From the NCBI GenBank assembly GCA_023055505.1, contig JALIRH010000027.1, forward strand, positions 1,686,501-1,750,500: a stretch of 64,000 nucleotides of DNA, in the 5' to 3' direction. Below the pieces are notes generated by a model. The model had not been told where the DNA came from. It did not search any database and saw only the letters and a list, made by a program, of their open reading frames with translations. A program made the position numbers and the translations under genes. Below, piece after piece: positions 1 through 13,000 of the stretch (positions within the stretch are counted from its first letter, which is position 1; every line of letters starts with the position of its first letter). Source of the DNA: Callipepla californica brunnescens. Lineage: Eukaryota > Chordata > Aves > Galliformes > Odontophoridae.

Positions 1-3000
1 CCTCCCCGTGGAGCGTCAGCTTCCCCCGCTGCCCTGGCTGTGAAGGTGGCCTCAGGGTTTCGGTGGTAGCAGTACCGCTTTTCTACCTCGGGAGGTCCTC
101 GTGCTTTTACTTTTCTGTCGAGCCGTGGCAGAGTGCTGAAGGTGTCTGTGCAGGGAGCGGAGCAGCGTTTCCTATTGGGTGTTCAGAGTAACTGCTGTTG
201 AAAAGGGCCCAGGTAGTGAAGTGAGAAGTCATGAACGATGTGTAATTCCAGCAGTGCTTTTGTTTGAGACCTATTTTTGGAAGTACAGAGAGGGCTTCGA
301 GTGGAAACACAGTTCTGTTTGTACTTCACGTATTTTATATATAACTGTATATAAATAGTATATAAATACCATAATTTTCCATACATATGTGTTGATATGA
401 GTTTTTATATGTGTTGGTACAGTACGTGTATACATGTCTGTGCTTCGGAACTGTTGCTGACACGGAGTTATGGTACAGCTTGGGAAAGTGGAGGCGTTCC
501 GTGTTTCACTCAGCAGGCAGCAGCTCTGCTGACCTGGGCACTGTCTGTGGCTGTAAGTCATGGCTGCACATAGGGAATCACACTGAGGGTGCTCAGAGTT
601 TCTGAGGAGGTAGAAATGCTTCCTAGGGCAGACATGGGGATGTGTTTCTGATGTGACATCCATGTAGAAGTGTCGTTGCAGAGATGCAGCCTCCAGAAAC
701 ACGGCGGGTGCAGTGCCTGCAAGGTGCTTTATTTCAGGAGAAACATTGTGAAAAATGGGTTTTGTGAGAGAAAGTGACAGTGTGAGTGACTTCTTCATGT
801 AGTGAGGTCTGCTTCTCACCCTTCCTCCTGCCGGTCTGGAAGAAGCCATAACCTGAATGCTGCCTTTTTTTGTATATGGGTTAAGAAATACATCTTTATT
901 ATGAGAGTTAAGGGGATGGTGGAACACTGGAGGGAAGGCGGCTCAGCACCGTACGCCGATGGAGTCAGCATTACAGTCCAGATATTTTCCAGGCATTGCT
1001 GTTGAAGGGCTTTTCCCAAAGGCTTCTGCAGCTTCCTCAGCCATACAGACATCGCAGGGTTTCTTTTCCCTTCTTCCCTGGTGTGGCCTTAGTTCAGGAG
1101 GAAGAGTCCAGCGGCAGTTCAGAGAAGAAAGCATCTGTAAATTGAAGAGAAAATAAAACCTTCAAACATTTGAATTACTTCAGGGGAGAAATACCTGGCT
1201 GTGGAGGAAACCTCTTCGTTCTGTGAGGATCCCACATTGGTTCTTCAGCCCGCACTTGGCTGTGGCAGTGGCTTCATGCCACGTGAGGACAAACGGTTCC
1301 CTCGAGTACTTCTGTCTGCAGCTGCAGATCCCATTTCTGCTGTCTTCCTTCACGGCTGCGGTCGAAAGGAGCGAGGCCAGGTGTTGCTGCAGCGTGCTGG
1401 AGTCATCTGTACCTCGTGTGGTGCCCCTCAGCTCTGTGAGCTGCACTCGAGCGCATCCCAGCAGTGCCAGCTCCAGGAGCTGGGAGAGCTGATGGCGGCC
1501 GTCCCTGCAAACAGCCGCGGTCTGTCAGGAAATTCTGCTCGTGCAGTTCTGGTGTGGATAATCGTTTCCGTGTAATAGAAGAGTCCATTGTTCGTTAATT
1601 ATTCCTTTAGGTCTTTCATTGTTGAAATCTGGTCATACTTAGTCTGCTATTACAGAGGAATTAATATTCAACAGTTGGGTTTCAGAAAAAACAATGCAGG
1701 AGTGAAGGCAGTTCTGGGTTGTAAGAGATTAAACCTCTCTCTCAAGGAAGTCTTATTTCAAAACAAAGACCTCCCTTTTCATTAACGCAGTTCTCCCATG
1801 ACTTATTTGATATCAGATTATTTAAATAATTCCCTTTGTCAGGGCCTCTGTGTTCATTTATGTTCAGCAAACTTAATAGGAAAATAGCTTTTCTCTCCCA
1901 GAGCCTTCCCCCCCCTCCCCACAGCCTTACTGCTGCTACCTTTCCTCCTCAAGACCATGAAAACATCATTTGTAATCTGCAGGGCCACCTCTTCTTGCCG
2001 ATGAGTCACAGTGCTTCTCACAGTGGCAGGAAAGTCCTTCGGCAGAAGCAGTAGGTTTGATCTCTGCAGGCGTGGATTCGGACTTCTACGAAGTCCCTGA
2101 CTTATTTCAAGGAAAAGGAGCTGCTGTGAGCCACGTGTGGAGGGCCGTGCTGTGCGTGCAGTGCCCGTGAGCTGCAGGCAGTGCGAGGGGCAGCGTGCAC
2201 ACCGGAGGCAGCAGCAGGACAGGCTGCACTCCGTGTCCCCAGGTGCAGGTGACAGTCGTGTTACAGGTGTATAGAAAGTACAGAACTCAGTTTCTATCAC
2301 AGTCGTGTGGGATACGCTGCCCGCACCTAATGCTGCTTGTGCTGCTGAGAGGAAAACACACGTCCTTGCTATCAAATTAAAGGTTATTTGAATTACCTCT
2401 TATCAGTTCTAATGGAGGATCTTTATAAAGCCGCTGTCATCCGTACCCGCTGGTGATGTTGCTGTTTGCTGCACGTATGCTTACTTCTTTTTAATGCTTT
2501 ATTTTCCAAAAGACCAGAATGTCCCTGGCAATTACCCAAATTGGTGTTACGTTGCGAAACCATTGTAAATATGAGGTAGATGGTGCCCTATATATGTCAT
2601 TCAGATCGGTTTACTTCCAGCCTGACAGAACAGAATTCCGTTTTGGGGTTAGAAACATCTGAAGCTGACGGTGGTAGAGCTGGTGATCGTTGTGCAGGAA
2701 AAACACACAGACACAGTGGAGCAAAACCTGGCTTGAGGAATATTGCTTGCAAAATAGACATGCTTCCAAGTTAGGAAACAGTGGAATGAAATCTGCCTTC
2801 GTGGGCTTAGTGGGCCTTTCTGCACATCTGTCCTCTGACACCTGTTAGTTATTGTGTGATGTTTCTGCCGTGAAAAGTTGAAGCCTTGGCCATTTAATTC
2901 AGGAGAAGCAGTCTCAGGTGCAGTGCTTCTTACTGTGGTTCTGTGTCTGTTTCTCCACTATCCCTGTTGGCCATTCCCAACCTGGATTTAGCTGTAGTGG

Positions 3001-3872
3001 GATAGAATGGGTAAACTGACACTGGGACATTACTGAGCCATTTGTACAAAGAATTTCCAGTTTTGTAAGTTTGTTTTTTTTTCCTATTTAAAGATTCTTA
3101 AGTTTAATTACACCGGAAATCCATATAAGCGAAGGGGGAAGGAGGCTTTGTGTCTTTGGTGCCACTGAGCCCAAATGTCTGTGCTCATATTGAGGAGGTT
3201 GGGGCATTCCTGTGTAGCGAAACCAAAGCTGTGCTCCACACCTTTAGTTTTGCCTTTTTGGAATTTACAGATGGAGTTTAATTGGAGTTGATATTCAGCA
3301 GTAAGATGAACGGATCCTTTTCTAAATCACAGTGTTTGCTGTTAGCTGAATTCGAATGAATCTGTTTCTCTTTTCTATTTTTCTATACGTTATTTCTAAA
3401 TAACTTTTATATAATACTCTTCTGTGATAGTGCAGGGTAACGGGAGCAGGAGCTGGGCACAAAGATTAAAAGCAGCATTTATGTTAAGAGCGGTTGGGAC
3501 TGAACCCTTGCATGAGAATTCGATGGGGGATGTGCAGACTGAGGTGATAATGGCGTGGTGTGTAGGAGCATCACCAAAAGGACTTCTTTCCCACTGCTTC
3601 TGGAGGAGATAATTAACAGTTTTGCATATGTTTCTATAAAGGTTTTCATTCAGTTGGATTTAAAGTACCATGGAATTAATGACATCATTATCAGGAATAT
3701 CACCTCTGTAAAAACCTGATGTAAAAATCAAGATCTGGATTGGCAAGCTGTGAGCCCTGACAGTACCCGTGGCACCAAGCACTGTGCTTTTAAGCTAAAC
3801 CTGCTCTTTTTTTCTTTAACCCTAGCTATTAGCAGGAGTTATAACTCTTCAATTCAACTGTGTAACCCACAG
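1..3872 (+). other. STXBP4: STXBP4 intron (3' part), no exon recognised
   Basis: The next upstream coding exon should end in phase 0 with the start of the coiled coil, just before the Glu-Ala-Lys of the exon at 3873. I looked for such an exon followed by a GT donor and found none, so it probably lies left of the window. The stretch has several chance open frames on the minus strand (for example 218 codons at 271-927 and 173 codons at 1854-2375). These are low in complexity, have no recognisable domain and lack convincing splice signals. The call rests on absence of evidence. Confidence 0.6.
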
Positions 3873-4049
3873 GAAGCCAAGGCAGCTGTGGAGGAGACGA
3901 GAGCCCTGCGAAGTCGGATCCACCTCGCAGAAGCAGCACAGAGGCAGGCTCGTGGGATGGAGATGGACTACGAAGAAGTGATCCGCCTGTTGGAAGCTGA
4001 GATAGTGGAGCTGAAGGCTCAGCTCTCTGATCACTGTGGCCAAAATAAA
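3873..4049 (+). CDS. STXBP4: STXBP4 coiled-coil exon (59 codons)
   Basis: The acceptor is the AG at 3871-3872 and the donor is GTAAGC at 4050. The exon is 177 nt and phase 0 at both ends. It encodes a strongly helical, charged peptide running from EAKAAVEETR to LSDHCGQNK, with a clear heptad pattern (VIRLLEAEIVELKAQL) typical of a coiled coil. The match to the mammalian STXBP4 coiled coil is nearly residue for residue by memory. The upstream polypyrimidine tract is weak (the acceptor ends TGTAACCCACAG), but the reading frame and the protein match make the exon secure. It is the first recognisable STXBP4 exon in the window. Confidence 0.93.
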
Positions 4050-7000
4050 GTAAGCAGAGCCGTCTCCTGTCACAGTTACCATGGTTTCCTTGCTGTTGTC
4101 GTGTGTCTTGTTTTCATTTTCTTTTCATCTGCTTTTCTAAAGTAGGTCGCTGTTTGTCTTGTATTATTCAATAACTGGAATGATGCGTAGTGAAGGGGAT
4201 AATGTGAAGTGCATGAGCCTTCCTTTATCCAGATATCTCTGGGCTGGAAAAACAGGAGCTGGAAGTACATGCGGGTCGTAGGTCAGCATGGCACATCTCG
4301 AGCATCAGAGCAGGGAATAGTTTCTGCTCTGCAGACTGCAGCTGTGATGTATTTGTGTGCCTTTGTGAGCATGTAAAAGTGACCTGAATGTTTTTTATTC
4401 TTGTTAGATTCATAATGTTATAAAGTCCAGCTCTGTCCTTAAGTACGTGTGGATTTAATCAAGTTAATCATTTAAATGATACCAACAGTGCTCTGCCAGA
4501 GACGTTTCTTAGAATTATTTAATTGAGCCTCATATTTTAGAGTGAATTGTTTCAAAACATGCTGAGGATTACAAATATCAGAGGTGCTTCATTTCCTACA
4601 CACAGTTGGAACGAGGGCAGGCAGGTTGGTGTTTGCCTTTGCCTTCTACTCTCGTGAAAAATAGATGTCCATAAGAATTAATGGGGAAGGAGACCTACTG
4701 AAACGCTGCCTTTCTCATCACGAGAATTAATTCGATATTAAAAGGTTTTAATAAGATAAAACTGACCCCTGTGGCGTACAAGCTTACAGAGGAGCAGCAT
4801 AGCAAGTGTGTGTAAACCCCCGGGGGAAATTCCCCTTATCATTTGCTCTATCAGGTAATGTCATCGTGCTCTTTGTTATAGCTTCCACGTGTGTAAATAG
4901 GAGGCATTACTTCTGGGCAGCCTGCATACATCTGAAAACTTTTCTCGTGGTCTCTCATCACGTGAACACTTGCAGGGACTCAGGAGAATCCCCTGAGCCT
5001 CCAGCACTGAGCTAATGAGACTCAGTAGCGCTGGGCTCGTGCTCCCTGTAGCTGAAGGAGAGGAAGGATGCATAACTCCGATCGATAGCTTATACAAGTG
5101 CATGTAGAGAAAGCCTGGGGGGTAATTTTCTCCACAATGTGCCATAATTACTCCACACAGACACAAACAGGAGGAGCACATCTTTTCACACGCTGGCTGT
5201 TTCTGGCACCCCGCTGACCGGTCCTGCCAGCATCACCTCGGTACTCTTCCTCTGTTCGTGAATCAGAACAGACCATCCTAAGTCTGAGCCCATCAGTACT
5301 GTTGGCTGCCAGGCTGGATTCACCTTGTCTGATACTCGGGAGCTTATTTTCTAGCAGCTCAAGAGTACCAACCTGAGCAGGTAGGGGTAGAAAACGTAAG
5401 GTGTTAAACATTTCAGACCTCCATTTTAATTCACGCCTTCTACCTTTGTGAGCCATGGGAGGAAATGGTGAAAGTAAAAGCCTTCAACCTGCATGCACCA
5501 AACGTCTTTTCCAGGATAACGTCCAAGATTTGAGAAAGAGGGTTACTGTTCTCGACTGTCAGCTGCGGAAATCCGAGTCGGCTCGGAAGACCTTCGAGGT
5601 GGCTACTGAAAAATTGCTGCAGTTCGTGGAGGTAACTGTGGCACAGCACTGCTCTGTTAGGAACAGCTGTGTGGTGGTGATGCTGAGGGGTAAAGCTGAA
5701 CATATTCTGTAGTGTGCAGAACCCGTTCCCCAGCTCGATGAACCGTGCTGGAAATGAAGGTGCTGTAGAAGTGTTCTTGTAGGAACACGCTTTGTCTTTC
5801 CATCCTGCTGTGCGTGGGCACAGGGAAACCAGGCAGATTTGCCATTTGTGCGTTATGGACATTAACGTGTCCCTTTGTAGACTTTTCTGGAAATACTGAT
5901 GAGATTAATATTTGCAACAACAGAAGGCAGCTGTAACGTACTAGGTTTGACATTGGGAAACTGAAAATAGCCAGGATAGTAACTTTGTGTTTTCTGTAGT
6001 AACCCGTTCCATGTCATTCTGTAACTTCTGGTGATAGATTTTATAGCTGGGGCAAAACTGAATGGGAATTACTGAATGGGAATCTCACTGGAAGAGGGCA
6101 GAGCCTTTAAAATACAGATCAGAGCCCACGTGCCTAAGATATTACCTTCCTGACTGCGCTGATTTATCACATATTAACTTCTTGACTGTGGCCAACAGGT
6201 TGTGCATGAAATGCTTTCAGATAACGCTCCTTCCTCAGCTGTTCTAAGGTAAGCAGAGCTGAGCAGTTCTCATACTAACACTGAAGATGTCTGCTTTTGT
6301 CCCTACAAATTGTCTTCTGTGTATTTTTTCGTAGTCTTCTGTTGTATGTTTCTGAATGCCATTATATGCAGGGGCAGGAAATGAAATGTGTTGTTTTATT
6401 TGAACTTCCCTAAGTCTTTGCTATACAGACAGAACTAATTCTGAGACAGACTCATGCTTGATGATACAAATCTTTTTTGTTCATACAGTGACTATCAAGC
6501 CAATCTAGAAACGCAGCTTTACTTTATTTAAAGGAACCTTTGCTCATCTTAGAAATAAATGCCTTTTTTCCCCTCTTCTTTTAGTGGCAGAAGGACACCG
6601 TTGTCTTCTAAAGCCCTCCTTGCCCGGCTGGGGAGGATTGGACCTGCTGTCACCACAGCTCTCGCAGCAGAAGCCAGAGATCTTGCCAAGTCAGTCCGTG
6701 CCATTTTGGAAGTAAACTGTGAGTATGAGCTTGTGCCACATAAATATTTCACTTCTTTCATTAAATGCTGGGGCTTTAGCATCTTGCTCACTAATCAGCA
6801 CCGTGAGTTGCAGCAGTTTCACCTTGTTTGCTTTTTTCCCAAGAGTGGAAAAAGGCTCCTGAGTGAGATCTGTTCCCGTTGTGTTTGGGGTGTGGTATGG
6901 GTACAGTTACGAGAACGCAGTGTCTCACCTACAAACCAGGACAGGGGCTGCTGCTCCTATCCCTTTGACTTCCTGCCCTAACCTTTACCACAACATTAAC

Positions 7001-10000
7001 CCTCACAGATGCACTGTTCTCTCCTGGTGAGCTGGAGGCTTTTTTGCAGTCTGTCTCACCCAGGTTTCACACTACGCAGGAAATCATTGAAGGAAAACTT
7101 TCAGCCCTCAACACAGTTGAATTGTAACGTGTGGTTTTGTCAGACATAATAGGCAGGGCACGTCACAAAGCTCAGAGCTGCAGCGAGGATCCCTTCTGTG
7201 AACCTGTAAGTTAAAAATAGCTCTGCAGAGAAGGATTTAAAGATTGAACGTCATCCTTCTGAGTTCATTCTCATTTGGAGAGCATTACCAGCAGACTCGG
7301 GATGTGACGAGCGTATGAGATTAAAGCTTTAAAGCTTTCCTCTCTCAAAAAAAAAAAAAGAAAAAGAAAAACAAAGACAAATAGTTACAGCATAGCAACT
7401 GCCTGCTGGCATTCTGTCTGCAGTGCTCTGTGCCACATTCCCACAACACCTCCTCTGTGATCCTCGGATTTGTTGCAGATGTGCTGCCCTAGAAAGGGGC
7501 TCTCACATGTGTAGCATTTCATAAATATCATACATTAAAGAAAAGGATTGTAGGCACGACTTCGAAGGCTTCCTTCGTTTCCAGACAGGCATCTCCAGAT
7601 TACAGTTTGTTACTGAGTTCTCACAGAACTGAAGTGAATGTTTCTGAGGCTGCTGTGTGGGTGAAAATGTATCGCTGGACATTCATCGTTATGCGCTTCA
7701 ATGTTTGCTGTCTGTGTTTGTTTCCTTCTGTCACATATGAAGCGAAGGATCCCAAACAAAGATATTTTTGCTTTGTTTACAGTAGATGCAAAACACGTGT
7801 AGGTGTAGAGCATTCTTCTAAATGAAAACTTGATTTCCTTCTTAAAATTCATCTTTGACTTCTGGGACAGAATGGTCTGTGTGTGAGAGCCACACAGAGC
7901 GACCTCTGCATCACACTGTGCCCGGGGGGAGAGGTGTAAAAGAAGTTCTGTGTGTTCTTGAAGATCTCCAGGTGCACACTGCCCGGTCTGTAACGATGCT
8001 GCAGAGCAGTGTGCAGCTTGCTGGGCTGAGTGGCAGCTGTGTGAGATTTAAGCCAGGATTCTTTACAAACAAAGCAAAGCAAACCCCTTTGTTTTACAGT
8101 GCTTACTACTACAGGATCCTCCAGATCCAGAAATGCAAATCGAGGTAATAAACGCAATAATCAGGCACACCTCTTGAAAGATTCATTCCTCATCTTCCTG
8201 AAAGGCTGCTGGCTATTTTTAGGCAGGAAGTCTTGGGAGGCCTCTCTGCTTTCCGAATACTAGCATCTCCTTAAGACGTAAAGAAAATTACTTTCATCTT
8301 AGAAAGGATCATAATGCCTCAGCAAAGGAACCGTGGCACTGAGAGCAGTGCTGGCTGCACTCAGTGTTCCGTGTGGTGAAGATCATTCTGAAAAAAAAAA
8401 GAAAGAGAAAGCAGCTGCTTCTTTTCTATTACAAAATGTAAAAAGAAATACACTTGCTACCGATAATGGCAACAATCTGATTAACTCCGGAACATACTTA
8501 TCTCTTACACAATAGCAGGCAGTGAGCAGTTAGAAATGTGCAGCGGAGTAATGCAGCTTTCAAGTATTCTGACTGCTCATTTCCTCTCCCTGCCTCTGAC
8601 TTTTCTATTAATGAATCCAGTCTCGCCCATGTCGATATAATCCCAATCATCAGCATCCATTAGCGTGCTGCTCTCCTGGCAGGCACTGAAGCAGAATATC
8701 TTTTTTTTGACATCATTTTCCTTTAATCCCTTTTCAGCCTGGGATCTGGCAGTCATTCTGAAGTTCACTAAAATTGTCTTCCAGAAGTCTTGCAGCCCTG
8801 ACTGATAGCCATCTTTGTAGGTACCACAGCGGGCGTTGTGCTTTTGCTTACGAAGGTCCTGCAGGCAGAAGTTCAGTTGCCCACACTTTGCATTCATTTT
8901 CCTTGATGCTGAGGGCACATAGAAAGAGGACAGTGGGAAGAGCTGGTGGTCAGCACCCGTGGGCACTTGTTCTCTTGGTACTGAAGTTGTGTGTTCCTCT
9001 TCCTGCACAGTTTCATGTTACTGACTCACATGAAGTTGGGGCTTTCCTGTACTTCTCAGAACCAAGGGCAGCACTCTGCTGTCGTCCTTACTGAATTACA
9101 CCCCAGTTCCTTCAGCCTTCTGTTCCAGTTAGTCGAGATCTCGCGGAATTGTGATCCTGGTGTTCAGTGCCATTTCAAGAAACGTCTGTTCTCAGATGGT
9201 TTTCAAATCGTGGGTTATACCTGAGCTCCCCCGACGTGCCCTAAAACCACACCCTGCTGTAAGTGAGGAGTAATGCTTTCACCTCACTGTCTTACTTGTG
9301 GATGGAAGTTGGGCCCACGGGTTTCATCTGATTCCAAACTGCAGTTACATACAAGCAAGATAAGAGGTGACAATCAGCAGGACAGAATGATGTCTGATCA
9401 CATGAGGGGGAAAAAAAATGTATTTAAAGTATCAATTGTGAACAAATTGCTGGCTAATTTACTGCTGATTGAACGTGTGTTTTATTCCCAATGTTTCACA
9501 GCAATGAAAAAGACAATTTGATGTGTGAAGCCTGTATTTAAGAGTTCTTCAGCGTGACCTAGATTTTAGAACTCTGTTGTTGCTGCTCGAAAAGCAATTT
9601 ATTCCTTCTCCATTCACTTATCTTTAATGAGAAAAGATGAATCAGCTTTTGAATAGGCACTGTCTGTACTGACTTTCTAATCAAAACATTTTAATAATGA
9701 AAAACAAGTAAGTGATATTATTATACCTTAAAATGCAGATGCTCTAACAAGATTAGGACAGACTTGTTAAGTAAATTTCCAGCATCTCTGGTAGGAAGAC
9801 TTCGTTAAGGAGCAGATCTTTAAAAGTCTTTGCATGTGTTGAGTTCGTGCTGTGACCCAGCTATGAAAAAATGAAATGACTTTGTGCCTCTACCCATCCT
9901 TGCTCTCAGTAACTATGGAAACTGCAGTCAAAACTCTCTGGAATCAGCGATGTGCTGGATGGTTGGCGCTTCCTAGGTTCCCTCATCTCGATTTCTGTGG

Positions 10001-13000
10001 ACATGGTGCTTAGAGTTAATTTTCCATGGCTGTACAGTTAGGAGCATCCTGAGGGAGAAGGGCTGAAGCTGGGGCTGGGGGTCAGCCCTCTGCGTGGGAC
10101 ATCAGCTGAAGCCATCAGCACTCACCTCACACAGGAGGGGCCGTGCTGCTGTCGCTGCCTTCAGCTGGCACACGTTTTCACTTTTCCAGTAGGTAGGAGT
10201 GAGAAGCTGAGGGCCAGCAGAGTTCCTCAGACGTGCACGGTATACGCAGTGCACAAATGTGGTAATGCAAATGGAAAGGAGCTCAGAGCAGGCTGACTGC
10301 CAAGAGTGGAATAGGAAGATTTCAAAAGTGTATTTCGAGAATTTGCAAGAGCAAAACGTAATTGCTTCGTGCTCATGAAGGAGGCCCAAGTGAGGAACAG
10401 GACGTGCATAAGTCTCACACTGAGTCCCTCTCTGCCCCCCATGAAGCACATACATCGTTGTGGGGAAGTTGTGGATGCTATCTGGGCTCGTGGTAGTTGG
10501 AATCTTTCACAGTTAGGATAAAATAAATTTTGGCACGCAGTGGATTCATTTTTCTCCAGGTTTATTAAGAACGGAAGGCACCTGCCCCAGTTTCTAGGAA
10601 CATTTGACATAATTGTTATCATTTGCTGGTTCTGAAGTCTGTCCAGAAAGAAAGCCCTTCTTTACTCAGGTGTAGTGGCTTTTGGAACAGGCTGTAAGGG
10701 CGCCTTCTTTTAATGCATTTTCACAATGCTTGGTTCAAAACAAAGGAGTATTTGTTTGTTGCTTCCATTGGTCTGTTCTCACTGTGAAGCTCAGCAGAAA
10801 GTAGCCGTGTCTCCCGTGCTGTAGGTGCTGCGTGCCAGCCCCTGCATGGTTTAATCTCATCATCACTGCATACAAGGTCCTGCTTAGCAATAAAGGCTTA
10901 TGGTGTGGCAGTATTACTTTTTAAATCTCAGACGATTTCTGCCCAGTTCTAATTTTAGGCCTTTTTCATTTGTTACCAGCGAACGCTTTCTAATTAAACT
11001 TCTGTTGAACAATCACATGCGTCAGGGAGCGGTGTGAGATGACAGTGATGGAAGCGGGTGGGCAGCACAATAGGTGGTGACAAGAGGACGTGATCCAGGG
11101 AGGAGAGGAGGAGACAGATGAGTTCCAGAACAGAGGAGTGGTAACCAGGGGAGCCAGAAAATGGGAGGCTGTGGAAAAAAGGGATGATTCGGAGCAGGTC
11201 TGTGCAGTGAGCGATCCAGGCTGTTCCCACTTAGTCCTGCATGCCTCGTGTGCAGAGGCTTGGCATTCTGAAGTCAGAATGTGTTATTCCACGTTAGTGT
11301 AATTAGCTGGAAGAGGACAGTGCTGGTTCATTACAGGAATGCTCTCAAGAGAGCACTTTACTTCTGTGAATTCCATTTTTGTAGCCTGGGAATGAACTTA
11401 GGAGCCAGTATTAAAAGGTGATGTATAGAAGGCCTTGGTGCGGATGGCTTCCCCAGCTATGGACCATTTCTGCAATCTCACAGTGAGGAATGTGTGTTGT
11501 GAAACAGTACAGTGTTCTTAACCAGTCGCAGACACAGTGAGGTTAATAGTGAATACAAGAAACAAAGAGCTAATGGTTTTCAGTGTGAGTCATTAAATAG
11601 TGCATGCTTTCCAGAAGGTGTTACGTTATGAAAAGACCTGGAGTGCATTTTAAGAAGAATTTGTTCAAATTTGGATTTCCTAATTCCTAAGCTAGGAAAA
11701 AAAAAAAAAAAAGTACATCCACAGTAACGTGTGAGCCAGGTACTGATGAGAGGTGGGCTGAGTCCCTGACACAGGCCACAGTTCCACTGTGTCTGTGACG
11801 CTTCCAGGAACGGCACCGAGTTCTTCACAGACATCATTACAATAAAAACACTTCAAATAGTTGATAAAAATTACCAAAAGAATCTTAAAGTTGATCACGT
11901 AAGCCACTGGTCCAGCAAAAACAAGACCTGTCCAGGCCTTCCCCAGGTGAGAGTGTGCTGTAACTCACACGTAACCGTCGCTCAGTGCGGTGTGTTTGTC
12001 TCCTACGAGATGGCTGTGTCTGTGCCAGGAGGCTCAGTGCCGTGTGGTGATGGGACACGGAAGGTACGAGGTCATCTTTCACCAAAGATAGCCAAAGTAA
12101 GGTTTTTCTTCCTCAAGCTTGGTTTCTAGGAACACTGCTGGCTGGAGACAAGCCACCCTGCCAGCCGTGCTCTAAATGAGCATGAGTTTCAATTGCTCGT
12201 ATTTCCCAGATGTGTCCACTTGAAAATTACCAACTCCATCTTTGCTTTATTAAATCACCACCAACAAAAGAAAGAATAATTTCTTTCGAATGGAATTTGA
12301 TATGTGAGAGGCAAGAATGGAATGTCCCCTTAGCGGAGCGTTATTCACAAAATGAATCCCATTTGTTTGTGGGAAAAGCATTGGAAATCTCTAAAGAATA
12401 AAGTGGCACACAAACAAATGCCAGAGGTGCGCACTGTCTTCTGGAAGCTCTTTTCCTGGAGTTGCAGTTAACTTGCAAATAAGCACTAAAACGTAGTGTG
12501 TGTTATTGGCAGCCTCAAAAAACACAGAGCCATTTTGTGCCGGAGCCCCGCTGCCCACGCTCGCCAAGCGGGGACGTTCGCTGGTGACGTGCCTCGACTG
12601 ATGATGCTGTGTGCATCTTTTGTTCCCAGAGAGCGGTGCTGAGGCGTGAGGGTACACGGGTGAAATCTTCCCCCTCTTTCACTCCGTGCAGGTTTATAAT
12701 TCGGCCTTGTCTTTATTGTTCCGTTCAGTGCCATCAGCCATGGTCTGACGCCTTTTCTTTGTCCTGCTGAACCAAAGAGGTGAACGAGATCACTGAGCTC
12801 TGCACTCATGTGTGCTATCAGCAGAGTTTTATTCAACAGAGCAAGTGTGCTGTCATTTGTTTTGGGTGTGCGTGTTTCATGCAAGAATGAGGAGAGGCCA
12901 GGGAAGGTGCTCACAACTGAAGGCTGAATCCTATTCCCATTCTTACCATTAGGAAATACCCACGCTGAATGAAGTTCCCACAATCGATGTATGGGAGAGA

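Noticed and set aside
271..927. 218-codon open frame on the minus strand in STXBP4 intron DNA
   Set aside because: Its composition is uneven, it has no recognisable domain, the 5' part is Ser/Leu/His low-complexity, and no splice or start context supports it. Long chance frames occur elsewhere in this window at similar length.
1201..1575. GC-richer plus-strand open frame of 124 codons that looked like a possible upstream STXBP4 exon
   Set aside because: The peptide is Cys/Ser/Gly-rich and not a coiled coil. It does not resemble the expected sequence before EAKAAVEE, and no suitable donor in phase 0 follows.
1854..2375. 173-codon minus-strand frame
   Set aside because: No domain or conserved pattern was recognised, it overlaps an intronic CT-rich tract, and it is likely chance.
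12486..12983. 165-codon minus-strand frame in the large STXBP4 intron
   Set aside because: No recognisable motif, no splice signals, and composition like surrounding intron.
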